Origin: Spirochaetales bacterium
Lineage (GTDB): Bacteria; Spirochaetota; Spirochaetia; SZUA-6; JAFGRV01
Length of the DNA stretch: 41,338 nucleotides
Assembly (NCBI GenBank): GCA_016930085.1
Contig: JAFGHO010000075.1
Coordinates: 1-41,338, forward strand
Direction: 5' to 3'
Made by a program: the position numbers and the translations under genes. Of the stretch, positions 16,814 to 25,462 are shown one piece after another. The notes beneath the pieces are model-generated. The model had not been told where the DNA came from. It worked only from the letters and a program-made list of their open reading frames with translations, and did no database searches. Numbering within the stretch: position 1 is the stretch's first letter; each line of letters opens with the position of its first letter.

Positions 16814-16915
16814 GAAGGCACCCCCTTTCCCGGAAACCGGGTGGTTGTGCGGTTGGGGGAGGAAGACGGCGCTTTGTATGAAATCATTACGGTCCCTTTC
16901 GGTTTGGCGATAGTC

Positions 16916-16948
16916 GATAATCGAGGTCGTGAGACGACCTCGATTATC
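16916..16948. promoter_or_regulatory. Perfect 14-bp palindrome in a divergent intergenic region
   Basis: GATAATCGAGGTCG (16916-16929), a 5-base loop TGAGA, then CGACCTCGATTATC (16935-16948). It lies about 100 bases upstream of the thioesterase start and 190 bases upstream of the divergent small gene. It could be a repressor operator or an RNA hairpin. No T-run follows on either side, so it is not a standard terminator. Confidence 0.5.
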
Positions 16949-17070
16949 CTCCATATCGATTGTACATGAATCGGCGGTCGCGTGCAATCCCACATTGTTC
17001 GCGCTGCCGGTGCGGCGAGGTTTTTTTCACGGAATATGTACCTTCTTTCGTGTTCTTTTACCGGAGACTC

Positions 17071-17098
17071 TTTACAGGCCGTAAAAAATCTGTACAAT
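17071..17098 (+). promoter_or_regulatory. Promoter candidate of the 98-aa gene
   Basis: TTTACA (17071-17076), a 16-base spacer, then TACAAT (17093-17098), 41 bases before the start codon. Confidence 0.5.
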
Positions 17099-17139
17099 TG
17101 TATGCATCTCATACGCTGCTGAACGAGGAGGTGCCGGTA

Positions 17140-17436
17140 ATGATAAGCAGAGAGAATTTTATGTTTACCGTCGGTTATCAGGGGAACAGCGCGATCGTCG
17201 ACGGATCCTCGAAAAGACGGTATGGGAACCTGGATACGGAGGAACTCATGGAAAAGGGGCTTTTCAAGCCCGCACTCTGCGCCGCCATTTACAGCGGGGA
17301 TGACGAAGAAATACGACTCGTTTTGAAATCATATAATAAGCATGTCGACGGGCATGAAGTTTCCCTTGAGGATCTTAAGCGAATTCTCGGTGTCAACATG
17401 GTCCCCGGTGATATCGACAAAGTCATAGTGGTGTAG
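17140..17436 (+). CDS. Small protein of unknown function (98 aa)
   Basis: A 98-residue soluble protein. ATG 17140 has a GAGGAGGTG site; the open frame back to 16960 passes through promoter-like DNA and is unlikely. FTVGYQGNSAIVDGSSKRRY then GNLDTEELMEKGLFKPALCA reads like a short beta-hairpin followed by a helical part (AAIYSGDDEEIRLVLKSYN). The end VNMVPGDIDKVIVV is a beta strand. The pattern has no catalytic motif that I know. It has its own promoter candidate and precedes the yajC-sec operon by 230 bases. Confidence 0.6.
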   Translation: MISRENFMFTVGYQGNSAIVDGSSKRRYGNLDTEELMEKGLFKPALCAAIYSGDDEEIRLVLKSYNKHVDGHEVSLEDLKRILGVNMVPGDIDKVIVV

Positions 17437-17576
17437 ATCCGGACGGCCCGCCGCCGGTTATGCTTTTATACCTCTGCCGCCTCGCGATGATACCTTTTAA
17501 CGTCTGCGTTTTCGGGGTGATAAAAGAAAAATTCCGGCAACACGGCGGAAGATCGAACAAAATAACCATTTATTCC

Positions 17577-17606
17577 TTGACTCTCATTTATTATTCGTGT
17601 TACTCT
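17577..17606 (+). promoter_or_regulatory. Weak promoter candidate of the yajC-secD-secF operon
   Basis: TTGACT (17577-17582), an 18-base spacer, then TACTCT (17601-17606), about 60 bases before the yajC start. The -10 box is poor, so the true start could lie elsewhere in 17,440-17,660. Confidence 0.3.
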
Positions 17607-17664
17607 TGCTCACATCTGTTATTTCAATAACTGACAATATTAAAACGAAAAAGGAAGAGATATC

Positions 17665-18015
17665 ATGAGTCAAATGTTTTCAACACTTCCATTATTACAG
17701 GCAGGCCAGGGCCAGGACGGACTGATGGGTATGGTCCCCACGATTGTGATGATGGTCGCCATTTTTGCCGTATTTTACTTTCTTCTTATCAGACCGCAGA
17801 GGAAAAAACAGAAAGAACTCAAGGAAATGCTCGACGCATTGAAAAAGGGTGATAAGGTTCAAACCATCGGCGGGATTCGCGGAACAATCGTCGGCGTCAA
17901 GGAAAAAACCGTTGTCATAAAAGTCGATGATAATACAAAACTGGAGTTTGCGCGGGATGCCGTACAAACGGTCGTGAAAAAAAGCGATGAAGGGGAAGAA
18001 GAAACGGATTCTTGA
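17665..18015 (+). CDS. yajC: Preprotein translocase subunit YajC
   Basis: A 116-residue accessory subunit of the Sec translocon. One membrane helix (24-44, MVPTIVMMVAIFAVFYFLLI) is followed at once by RPQRKKQKELKEML, the family signature. The cytosolic beta domain KGDKVQTIGGIRGTIVGVKE then DNTKLEFARDAVQTVV follows. The start has an AGGAAGAG site. It is the first gene of yajC-secD-secF, the normal order, and the three products associate with SecYEG to use the proton gradient in late steps of export. The acidic C-terminus (DEGEEETDS) is ordinary. Confidence 0.95.
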   Translation: MSQMFSTLPLLQAGQGQDGLMGMVPTIVMMVAIFAVFYFLLIRPQRKKQKELKEMLDALKKGDKVQTIGGIRGTIVGVKEKTVVIKVDDNTKLEFARDAVQTVVKKSDEGEEETDS

Positions 18016-18133
18016 GGCTTCTCGAGCGTTTCTTGAACGTACCGGGTCCTCCGGTAATTTCCCGACCGGATACTATTGATACAACGGAAACGAAATAGTA
18101 CAATAATCAAATATTATTCATGGAGCGAAACAG

Positions 18134-20227
18134 ATGAGTAAGCGTTTCAGATTTGTCATTATTCTTGTTCTCCTCGGGGTGGCCGCTTTCTTTCTTTACC
18201 CGACCTTCAAGTGGTATGTCCAGCTTGACGAGACCAAAAGAGAATTGTCGTCGAGCTCGAATGCACAGGTAAAAGTGTATGCCCAGAACAGAGCCCGTGA
18301 AGCAATCGACGAATTGAGAGAACTTCTCCTTAAGCCCTATACGGTTTCCAATCTGAAAAATCCCGAAATGCTCCTTACGAAGCTGAAAAAGGGGGAAGAG
18401 CCGCTTTATGCCTTCCTGAAAGAAAAGCTATCGGATCAGGGGCGGGCACTTGTCTCCGGCTATGAGGCGGAAAAGAAAGTGACCGAAGGGATGAAAGAGG
18501 ACTTTGTGTCGGAACTGAACCGGATTATACGGGACGGGCTTTTCTACGATGAGGAGGCGTTCGAGGATTTCGAGTTGACCAAACGGGTGAGGGACAAGGC
18601 GGAAGAATATGCCTCTTCGGAAAAAGAATACCCCGACGGGTATTTCATAATCATCAACCGGTCGATTTTTGAAGAGGTTTTCCAGCGTGAAATCGTGGAT
18701 ATTCCATTACCCAAAGAGTATGGATTTCTCAAAAAAAATATCGATCTCTACTACAAAAGCATAAAAAAATCCGGCCCCCCGGTTGCAACCGTCACCTCCG
18801 CTTTCAAATGCTTTTTACGCAGGGCGGATATGATGACGGCGATCGAGGATCATTATCATAACGAAATTACCGCCCTCAAGGAAACGAGAAGGGGAACGGT
18901 TCAACTTGGCCTCGATCTGATGGGCGGGATGAAAATAACGATCCGCGCTAATTTCGAGGAAATGGCGAAAGACAGGGGTGAACCGATCAGCACCGAACAG
19001 CGGGAAGACGCGATGAAACGCGTACTCGAAATCCTCAACAACAGGATCGACCAGTTCGGGGTAACGGAACCCCAGATCAGGAGACAGGGGGAGGAACGGA
19101 TCATTATCGAACTTCCCGGCGTCGCCGACCCCGAACGAATCAGGGGCGTCATCCGGGGAAAGGGGCGGCTCAACTTTCATATCGTCGACAAGGAAGCGAC
19201 GGACAAACTCCGGGAATACATCGAAAAATCGGGCGGGAACTTCAGACTGGACACGGAAAGCCTCCGCGCCCAGGGAATTATCCCCGCCGGCACCGTCGCC
19301 CGAGAGGTGGTGAAAAAGGACAAGTACGGGAACGACGAGACGGAAGGATACGCCGTTATCCAGGAGGCGATCGGACTTTCGGGTAATTATATCGAGGACG
19401 CCCAGGTTCAGCGCGATCCGACGATGTTGAGACCGATCGTCACCTTCAACCTGAGTTCGGAAGGCGGTGAACGCTTTTACAAGCTGACCTCGGATAACGA
19501 AAAGGAAACCCTCGCCATTCTTCTCGACGACAAGATCAAGTTCCAGGCCACGATCGAGGAACCGATTCGGGACAGGGTCCAGGTAAGGGGCCAGGGAATC
19601 ACGGTCGAGGAAGCACAGGACCTCGCCCTCGTCCTTCGTACCGGGGCGCTTCCCGTTCCCCTCGAAATCATCGCGCAGGAGGCGGTCGGGGCGTCACTCG
19701 GGGAAGATTCGATCAATCAGGGACTCAATGCCATTTTACTCGGGGTAATACTCGTGATCGGTTTTATGCTGGTCTATTACAAGGGCGGCGGGATCGTCGC
19801 GGATGTCGCGCTTTGCCTCAATTTCTTTCTGATGGCCGCGGCCCTCTCCGTGCTGAATTTTACCCTTACCCTTCCGAGTATCGCCGGGTTTATCCTCACC
19901 ATCGGTATGTCGGTGGATGCGAATGTCATTATTTTCGAACGTATCAAGGAAGAGTATAAAATAGGGAAGTCGAGGAAGGCGGCTGTTTCCACCGGATTTT
20001 CAAAGGCCTTTCTCACTATTGTCGACGCGAACATAACGACCTTTATTGCCGCGGTCGTTCTGGCGTATTTCGGGAAAGGACCGATACAGGGTTTCGCATG
20101 GGTGCTTGCCATCGGCATCGTCTGCTCGATGATAACGGCACTCTTTGTTGCACGACTGATGTTTGATTTTATTACCGATGTGTTCAAGGCCAAGCGCTTA
20201 AGCCTCGGCTGGAGGGTCTCGAAATGA
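18134..20227 (+). CDS. secD: Protein translocase subunit SecD
   Basis: A 697-residue RND-type subunit that helps pull proteins across the inner membrane. After helix 1 (6-24) there is a ~230-residue charged segment (LDETKRELSSSSNAQVKVYA...) before the family motif LGLDLMGGMKI (about 256-266). The P1 domain follows, with NNRIDQFGVTEPQIRRQGEE and RIIIELPGV, and then five C-terminal helices (about 528-685) with GMSVDANVIIFERIKEE, which carries the conserved Asp and Arg-type residues of proton transfer. E. coli SecD is shorter (615). The long segment after helix 1 resembles what I recall of Treponema SecD. The start has a GGAGCG site, and its last bases overlap the secF start (ATGA). Confidence 0.95.
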   Translation: MSKRFRFVIILVLLGVAAFFLYPTFKWYVQLDETKRELSSSSNAQVKVYAQNRAREAIDELRELLLKPYTVSNLKNPEMLLTKLKKGEEPLYAFLKEKLSDQGRALVSGYEAEKKVTEGMKEDFVSELNRIIRDGLFYDEEAFEDFELTKRVRDKAEEYASSEKEYPDGYFIIINRSIFEEVFQREIVDIPLPKEYGFLKKNIDLYYKSIKKSGPPVATVTSAFKCFLRRADMMTAIEDHYHNEITALKETRRGTVQLGLDLMGGMKITIRANFEEMAKDRGEPISTEQREDAMKRVLEILNNRIDQFGVTEPQIRRQGEERIIIELPGVADPERIRGVIRGKGRLNFHIVDKEATDKLREYIEKSGGNFRLDTESLRAQGIIPAGTVAREVVKKDKYGNDETEGYAVIQEAIGLSGNYIEDAQVQRDPTMLRPIVTFNLSSEGGERFYKLTSDNEKETLAILLDDKIKFQATIEEPIRDRVQVRGQGITVEEAQDLALVLRTGALPVPLEIIAQEAVGASLGEDSINQGLNAILLGVILVIGFMLVYYKGGGIVADVALCLNFFLMAAALSVLNFTLTLPSIAGFILTIGMSVDANVIIFERIKEEYKIGKSRKAAVSTGFSKAFLTIVDANITTFIAAVVLAYFGKGPIQGFAWVLAIGIVCSMITALFVARLMFDFITDVFKAKRLSLGWRVSK

Positions 20228-21780
20228 AAAAAGTGATTAAATTTACCAGAATACGGGTTGTCATGTTCATCATCTCGCTGCTTCTCATCATCGGATTGGG
20301 CGTCGGAACACTTTTTTGGGGACAGTTCAATCTGGGAATCGATTTTACCGGCGGGCTCAATATGCAGGTTCAGATCGCACCGGTGGCCTTTTCAATCGAT
20401 TACGAAGGCGAGGGATTTGTCGAGGTACGGCTTATGGGCGGTGTCCTTACGATGAAACTCGACATGGGAGAAGAAGAAAACCGCTACGAATTCAGACTTC
20501 AAAATTATGAAACCGTCGGTCAGCTTGCAGCCGACCTGAAGCGTATCGAAGGAATGGATGTCTCGATCAGGGCATACGAAAACGCTTCACCGGAAAAGAT
20601 CATCTCGCAGGACGAGCCCAAACTCCTTTCCAAAGGATCGGGGCTCCTCTTTCATATACCGGTACAGAGCCGGGACGAAATATTCGCCTCGCTTGATACA
20701 GTCCGTTCGGCGCTTCAACCGCTCGGTGATATTTCCGTACAGCAGATCGGTGACGAATTGAGTCAGGAGTTTATGCTCAAAATAAGCATCGGCAATTATG
20801 TCGAAACGGAAGGTGCGAACGGCGAAGATGAAACAGCGCCGGATAAAGGAAGTATGGCGGCGCCGGATAAAGGATCGGATGCGGGAGAACAGGGAGATGA
20901 AGGGACCGCCGCTGAGGCCCCGGAAGATGCCGGAACACCGGAAGATGCCGGAATACCGGAAGATGCCGGAACTCCCGAAGATACGGAACTTCTCGATATC
21001 ACGGAAGCCCGTGTCAAGGAACTCCTTGCGAGCCAATTCCCGCGGGAATCGATATTGCTTCCGAAAAGCGACTTTGTCGGACCGAGTTTGTCCCAGGAGC
21101 TTCTGTCGGGCGCATTGTGGAGTGTTCTGCTCGCCATGATCCTGATCCTCATTTATGTCGCGGTCAGGTTCAAGATTGGATATGCAATCGGCGCGATCGT
21201 CGCCCTTATTCATGATGTTCTGATCATGCTCGGATTTATCGGAGTGTTCCAGATCGAGGTAACGGCGTCGACCATCGCGGCGGTCCTGACGATTATCGGT
21301 TATTCATTGAACGATACGATCGTCGTCTTCGACCGGATTCGTGAAAACGTCCAGCTGCTTCGCGATATGGACAGGGAATCGATCATCGATACGAGTATCA
21401 CCCAGTCGTTGAGCAGAACGATCATCACCTCGCTCACCACATTGATAGCGGTCACCGCCATTTTTATCTTCGGAACGGGTGTAATAAAGGATTTCGCCTT
21501 GAGTCTCATCATCGGTATTATTTCCGGTACCTATTCCTCTATCTTTATCGCGTCTCCGATTCTGTTGACCTGGCAGAATGTCAAGGAGAAAAAGAAAAAG
21601 GAAAAGCAGGAAGTGATGTACGGGAAAAAGTCCGCCGCGCCTCCTCCTGAACCCGAGCAGAAAAAGGTGAAGGAAAAAGCAAATCCGGAGGAGCAGCAGT
21701 CCGCCGAAGCGGAAACTCTTCAGGCTGAAGAAGGACAGAAGAAGAAGAAAAAGAAGAAAAAGAAAAAGAAAAAGAGATAA
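20224..21780 (+). CDS. secF: Protein translocase subunit SecF with acidic repeat insert and poly-lysine tail
   Basis: A 518-residue partner of SecD; E. coli SecF is 323. Helix 1 (10-30) is followed by FNLGIDFTGGLNMQVQIA, the SecF signature. The periplasmic domain contains an insert at about 198-256 that is acidic and repetitive (APDKGS repeats, then EDAGTPEDAGIPEDAGTPED). After VKELLASQFPRESILLPKSD and FVGPSLSQEL come five helices, with TIIGYSLNDTIVVFDRIREN (the conserved Asp and Arg). The cytosolic C-terminus is extended and ends in a run of about 13 lysines with a final Arg. The start ATG overlaps the secD stop, so the two are coupled. The insert and tail are not needed for the Sec function in other bacteria and their role is unknown. 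Confidence 0.94.
   Translation: MKKVIKFTRIRVVMFIISLLLIIGLGVGTLFWGQFNLGIDFTGGLNMQVQIAPVAFSIDYEGEGFVEVRLMGGVLTMKLDMGEEENRYEFRLQNYETVGQLAADLKRIEGMDVSIRAYENASPEKIISQDEPKLLSKGSGLLFHIPVQSRDEIFASLDTVRSALQPLGDISVQQIGDELSQEFMLKISIGNYVETEGANGEDETAPDKGSMAAPDKGSDAGEQGDEGTAAEAPEDAGTPEDAGIPEDAGTPEDTELLDITEARVKELLASQFPRESILLPKSDFVGPSLSQELLSGALWSVLLAMILILIYVAVRFKIGYAIGAIVALIHDVLIMLGFIGVFQIEVTASTIAAVLTIIGYSLNDTIVVFDRIRENVQLLRDMDRESIIDTSITQSLSRTIITSLTTLIAVTAIFIFGTGVIKDFALSLIIGIISGTYSSIFIASPILLTWQNVKEKKKKEKQEVMYGKKSAAPPPEPEQKKVKEKANPEEQQSAEAETLQAEEGQKKKKKKKKKKKKR
20931..20993 (+). repeat. 18-bp coding repeat in secF (EDAGTP)
   Basis: Three full copies and one partial copy of gaagatgccggaacaccg-type units encode EDAGTP/EDAGIP in the periplasmic loop of SecF. 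Such tracts can gain or lose units by slippage in steps of six residues. Confidence 0.8.
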
Positions 21781-21794
21781 AGGCAAAAGATGCC

Positions 21795-22460
21795 ATGCGA
21801 ATATTGTGTGTTTCGGATATTCATGGAGACATGAAGCATATTTCGACGGTATTAAAGATTGAAAAGGATTGTGATATCGTCGTCCTGAACGGCGATATCA
21901 CTCAGCTCGGCGGATACAGGGAGGCGACAAAGGTGCTGGAACACTTCCTCCTTTCCGGTAAAAGGATCCTGGCGATACCGGGAAATATGGACAGGGAAGG
22001 GGTGCTCGAGTTCCTCGAGGAGCAGAGTATCAATATTCACGGTAAATGTTTTGTCGAAGAAGGATATGGTTTTATCGGTCTGGGCGGAAGCAACCCGACT
22101 CCCTTTCACACACCCATGGAATATGAGGACCGGAATCTCGGCGGGATTATCAAGGATGCGCTCGATGAACTGGCATCTTCCGAAGGGATAATAATGAAAA
22201 TTCTCGTTTCTCATGCACCGCCGCGGGATACGTCACTCGATGTGGCGGGGAAAAGCGTCCATGTCGGGTCGCAGGCAGTGCGTGATATAATTGAAACAAA
22301 TGGTATCGATCTGTGCCTGTGCGGGCATATCCATGAATCCGCCGGGACGGATACGATCGGAACGTGTCTCTGTGTCAACCCGGGCGCGTTCAAGGATGGC
22401 AATTATTGTTCGATCGATATAAACGATAACGGTATTGATGTACAGAGGAGGAAATTGTGA
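21795..22460 (+). CDS. Calcineurin-like metallophosphoesterase (YfcE/MJ0936-like)
   Basis: A 221-residue phosphoesterase. The dinuclear-metal motifs are in order: SDIHGD (8-10 D-x-H), NGDITQLGG (GD), GNMDRE (GN), LVSHAPP (H) and CGHIHES (GHxH). It should hydrolyse phosphomono- or diesters; the substrate is unknown. The ATG at 21795 is 14 bases after secF and lacks a strong ribosome site, so it may be read by coupling from secF. Its stop overlaps the transketolase start (TGATG), so it is co-transcribed with its neighbours. Confidence 0.85.
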   Translation: MRILCVSDIHGDMKHISTVLKIEKDCDIVVLNGDITQLGGYREATKVLEHFLLSGKRILAIPGNMDREGVLEFLEEQSINIHGKCFVEEGYGFIGLGGSNPTPFHTPMEYEDRNLGGIIKDALDELASSEGIIMKILVSHAPPRDTSLDVAGKSVHVGSQAVRDIIETNGIDLCLCGHIHESAGTDTIGTCLCVNPGAFKDGNYCSIDINDNGIDVQRRKL

Positions 22461-24469
22461 TGAATGACGGTAATAACAATGACACGATGACGCCTGTAAC
22501 CATGAAGGCGATCGCTTCTGTCGCCCTTTCCGTACGATCACTCGCCATGGATGGCGTCCAGAAGGCGAACTCGGGCCATCCCGGATTGCCGATGGGGTGC
22601 GCGGAACTCGGTTCGGTAATATACGGTGAAATTTTACGCCACTGTCCGCCGGAGCCGCGCTGGATTAATCGCGACCGGTTCGTCCTTTCAGCCGGGCACG
22701 GGTCCATGTTTCTCTATTCCCTCCTGCATCTTTCAGGTTATGATGTGAGTCTCGACGATCTCAAGAGTTTCCGGCAGCTCGGCTCAAGAACACCGGGCCA
22801 TCCCGAATACGGCATGACGCCGGGGGTCGAAACGACGACGGGTCCCCTCGGTCAGGGGGTCGCGAACGCCGTCGGATTCGCGATCGCGGAAAAAATGCTC
22901 GCAGCCCGTTTCAATACGGACAAACACACGGTCATCGATCACTATACCTACGTCCTGGCGAGTGACGGGGATTTAATGGAAGGGGTCGCTTTCGAGGCGA
23001 TGTCCCTCGCCGGCCATCTCGGCCTCGGCAAACTCGTGCTGTTCTACGACTCGAACAGGATAACGATCGAAGGATCGACGGATCTCGCTTTTTCCGATGA
23101 TGTCGCCGGGCGCTTTAAAAGTTCGGGCTGGCATGTCCAGTCGGGCAGCGCGTACGACATCGGGGGGATCGTACGAATGGCCGCGGAGGCCCGCCGCGTA
23201 ACGGATAAACCGTCCTTCATCCTCCTCGAATCCGTGATCGGAAAGGGTTCGGCGAATCTCGAAGGCTCGCACAAAACGCACGGCGCGCCGCTGGGTGAAG
23301 AAGAGGTTTCGGCGACAAAAAAGGCACTGGGAATCCCTGCGGACGAACGGTTTTATATTCATCCGGAGGCGATTGCTTATTTCAGGGAGAAGGGGAAAGT
23401 ATGGAAAGCGGCGTACGAAGAATGGCGGGAAGTCTTTGATGCGTGGAAATCGGAGAATCCGGCGCTGTTTGAGGAGTGGAAGAATTATTTCGAACAACGA
23501 ATTCCCGGACATCTGCCGTATCCGGAGTTTTCCGTGGGTGAAAAACTCGCGACCAGGAGCGCAGGGGGGAAGGTCCTCAACGCGATCGCCCCTTCGATCC
23601 CCAATCTGATCGGGGGAAGCGCGGACCTCGCTCCGTCGAATAATACCGAACTGAAGGGAATGGGCGATTTCCTGCGGGATCAGCCCCTTGGGAGAAACAT
23701 GCACTTCGGGATACGCGAGCACGGCATGGGGGGGATCGTCAACGGTATGGCCCTTCACGGAGGGATACGCCCTTTTTGCGCCACTTTCCTCATTTTCTCC
23801 GATTATATGCGGCCGTCGATTCGTCTCGCGGCGCTCATGAAGCTACCCGTCATCTATGTGTTCACGCACGATTCGATTTTCGTGGGTGAAGACGGGCCGA
23901 CACATCAGCCGATCGAACAGATTACCGCGCTGCGAAGCATCCCCAACCTCCTCGTCCTCCGGCCGGCGGACGCGCAGGAGACCGCAGCTGCATGGCGGAT
24001 GGCGCTCGAAAGGAAAAACGGGCCGGTCGCCGTTCTTCTGACGCGTCAGAATCTCACCGTTTTCGAAAAACACGATGCCGAATGGAAGGACCATATACGG
24101 CGTGGCGCCTATATCGCCATGGATTCGGACGGTGAACCGGAAATCGTGATTGCCGCCTCGGGGTCGGAAGTGGGGCTGGCGATCACCGCAGCAAAAAAAC
24201 GAAGCGCGAGAAAAATACGCGTGGTCTCCATGATCGCGCCGTCGCTTTTTCTGGAACAGGATGACGCCATACGGCGTTCACTCCTGCCGGATAACGCCCG
24301 CCGCCTGCTCATCGAGGCGGGAATCGGCATGGGCTGGCACGGTCTTTCGCGCGAAGGCGACCGGATCGTCTCGATCGAACGCTTCGGGGAGTCGGGACCG
24401 GGGAATGAAGTCGCGGATCACCTTGGATTGACCGAGGAAACGGTGTGCGGTCACATCGACCGTCTGTAA
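22460..24469 (+). CDS. tkt: Transketolase
   Basis: A 669-residue thiamine-diphosphate enzyme of the pentose phosphate pathway that moves two-carbon units between sugars and makes erythrose 4-phosphate and xylulose 5-phosphate. The N-terminal half has ANSGHPGLPMGCAELG and LSAGHGSMFLYSLLH, GPLGQGVANAVGFAIAEK and SDGDLMEGVAFEAMSLAGHL (the ThDP-Mg motif GDG...N). The middle domain has NMHFGIREHGMGGIVNGMAL with the catalytic Glu, then HDSIFVGEDGPTHQPIEQ. I place the start at ATG 22460, 8 bases from GAGGAGG; GTG at 22457 also fits. The gene overlaps the metallophosphoesterase stop. The radical SAM and class II DAHP synthase follow, the latter consuming its product erythrose 4-phosphate. Confidence 0.95.
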   Translation: MNDGNNNDTMTPVTMKAIASVALSVRSLAMDGVQKANSGHPGLPMGCAELGSVIYGEILRHCPPEPRWINRDRFVLSAGHGSMFLYSLLHLSGYDVSLDDLKSFRQLGSRTPGHPEYGMTPGVETTTGPLGQGVANAVGFAIAEKMLAARFNTDKHTVIDHYTYVLASDGDLMEGVAFEAMSLAGHLGLGKLVLFYDSNRITIEGSTDLAFSDDVAGRFKSSGWHVQSGSAYDIGGIVRMAAEARRVTDKPSFILLESVIGKGSANLEGSHKTHGAPLGEEEVSATKKALGIPADERFYIHPEAIAYFREKGKVWKAAYEEWREVFDAWKSENPALFEEWKNYFEQRIPGHLPYPEFSVGEKLATRSAGGKVLNAIAPSIPNLIGGSADLAPSNNTELKGMGDFLRDQPLGRNMHFGIREHGMGGIVNGMALHGGIRPFCATFLIFSDYMRPSIRLAALMKLPVIYVFTHDSIFVGEDGPTHQPIEQITALRSIPNLLVLRPADAQETAAAWRMALERKNGPVAVLLTRQNLTVFEKHDAEWKDHIRRGAYIAMDSDGEPEIVIAASGSEVGLAITAAKKRSARKIRVVSMIAPSLFLEQDDAIRRSLLPDNARRLLIEAGIGMGWHGLSREGDRIVSIERFGESGPGNEVADHLGLTEETVCGHIDRL

Positions 24470-24523
24470 TCTCCGGCGTTCAATCGAATGGAACGTATGT
24501 ATTGATGTTCCGGAGGCGAAGGC

Positions 24524-25411
24524 ATGGAAGTCCAGACATTATCAATCGTGGTTCCCGCGGGTTGTTATAACCGTTGCCGGTTTTGTGTTTCACGGCTTCA
24601 CGACGACAGCCACTATATCAATCAGATCGAGAAAAACAAACGGTTAAAGCATCTGTACCGGAGGGATTATATGGCCCGGCTCGCGTTTGCCCGCGATAAC
24701 GGGTGTAATACCATCATTCTGACGGGGCGCGGAGAACCGATTCTCAATCCCGGTTTTCTCGAAAACCTCTCGACATGGAACCAGTCGCTCGAACATCCTT
24801 TCCGCTGGATGGAGCTGCAAACCGCCGGAGCGGGTCTCGACCGGGAGAAGCTCAAATGGCTCAGAAACGAAATCAAGATCGCAACCATATCGGTCAGCCT
24901 TTCGAGTATCTTTTCCGACGACGAAAACGCCGATTACAATCGTACCCCGGACAACCTGAAGGTCGATATCGCTTCGTTGTGCCGTGAGATAAAGGAGCTC
25001 GATTTCAATCTCCGTCTGTCGCTGAACATGACGGATTTCTATAACGGGAAACGCCCTGAAGCGGTTTTCGAACGGGCGCTGCGGCTCGGGGCAGACCAGC
25101 TGACATTCCGTGTGTTGTATAAAACGCCCGAACCGGACGGCATAGAGGTGGGGAAGATCAACGAATGGATCGACGAACATCGCTCGTGTGAGGCGACGCT
25201 CCTCGCGATCAAGGAGCATATCGTCGCAAAGGGAAAAAAACTCGAACGCCTCCCCTTCGGCGCGCTTCGCTATTCGGTTTCGGGTATTTCAACGGTGCTC
25301 GACGACGACTGCATGAATGTGGAGGCGAAGGAAGTACTCAAATACCTCATTCTGAGACCGAACTGCAAACTTTATACGAAATGGGACGATCCCGGTTCCC
25401 TGCTGTTTTAG
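24524..25411 (+). CDS. Radical SAM protein, function unknown
   Basis: A 295-residue radical SAM enzyme. C14, C18 and C21 in GCYNRCRFCVSR are the CxxxCxxC ligands for the 4Fe-4S cluster, and TGRGEPILNPGF holds the GxGEP motif that binds the SAM amino group. ELQTAGAGL and ISVSLSSIFSDDENADYNR follow where other members of the family have the substrate strand pair. No C-terminal extra cysteine cluster (SPASM) is visible, so it is a minimal member. It sits between transketolase (54 bases) and class II DAHP synthase (51 bases) on the same strand. This suggests a role near the early aromatic pathway, but no reaction can be read from the sequence. Confidence 0.8.
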   Translation: MEVQTLSIVVPAGCYNRCRFCVSRLHDDSHYINQIEKNKRLKHLYRRDYMARLAFARDNGCNTIILTGRGEPILNPGFLENLSTWNQSLEHPFRWMELQTAGAGLDREKLKWLRNEIKIATISVSLSSIFSDDENADYNRTPDNLKVDIASLCREIKELDFNLRLSLNMTDFYNGKRPEAVFERALRLGADQLTFRVLYKTPEPDGIEVGKINEWIDEHRSCEATLLAIKEHIVAKGKKLERLPFGALRYSVSGISTVLDDDCMNVEAKEVLKYLILRPNCKLYTKWDDPGSLLF

Positions 25412-25462
25412 ACGATATGTTCGAACCGAAAAATACTATTTCCGATACGGGAGTTGCGGATA

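Noticed and set aside
20587-21213. 208-aa ORF antisense to secF
   Set aside because: Composition mirrors the acidic repeat (GIFRYSGIFRCSG), and secF is certain.
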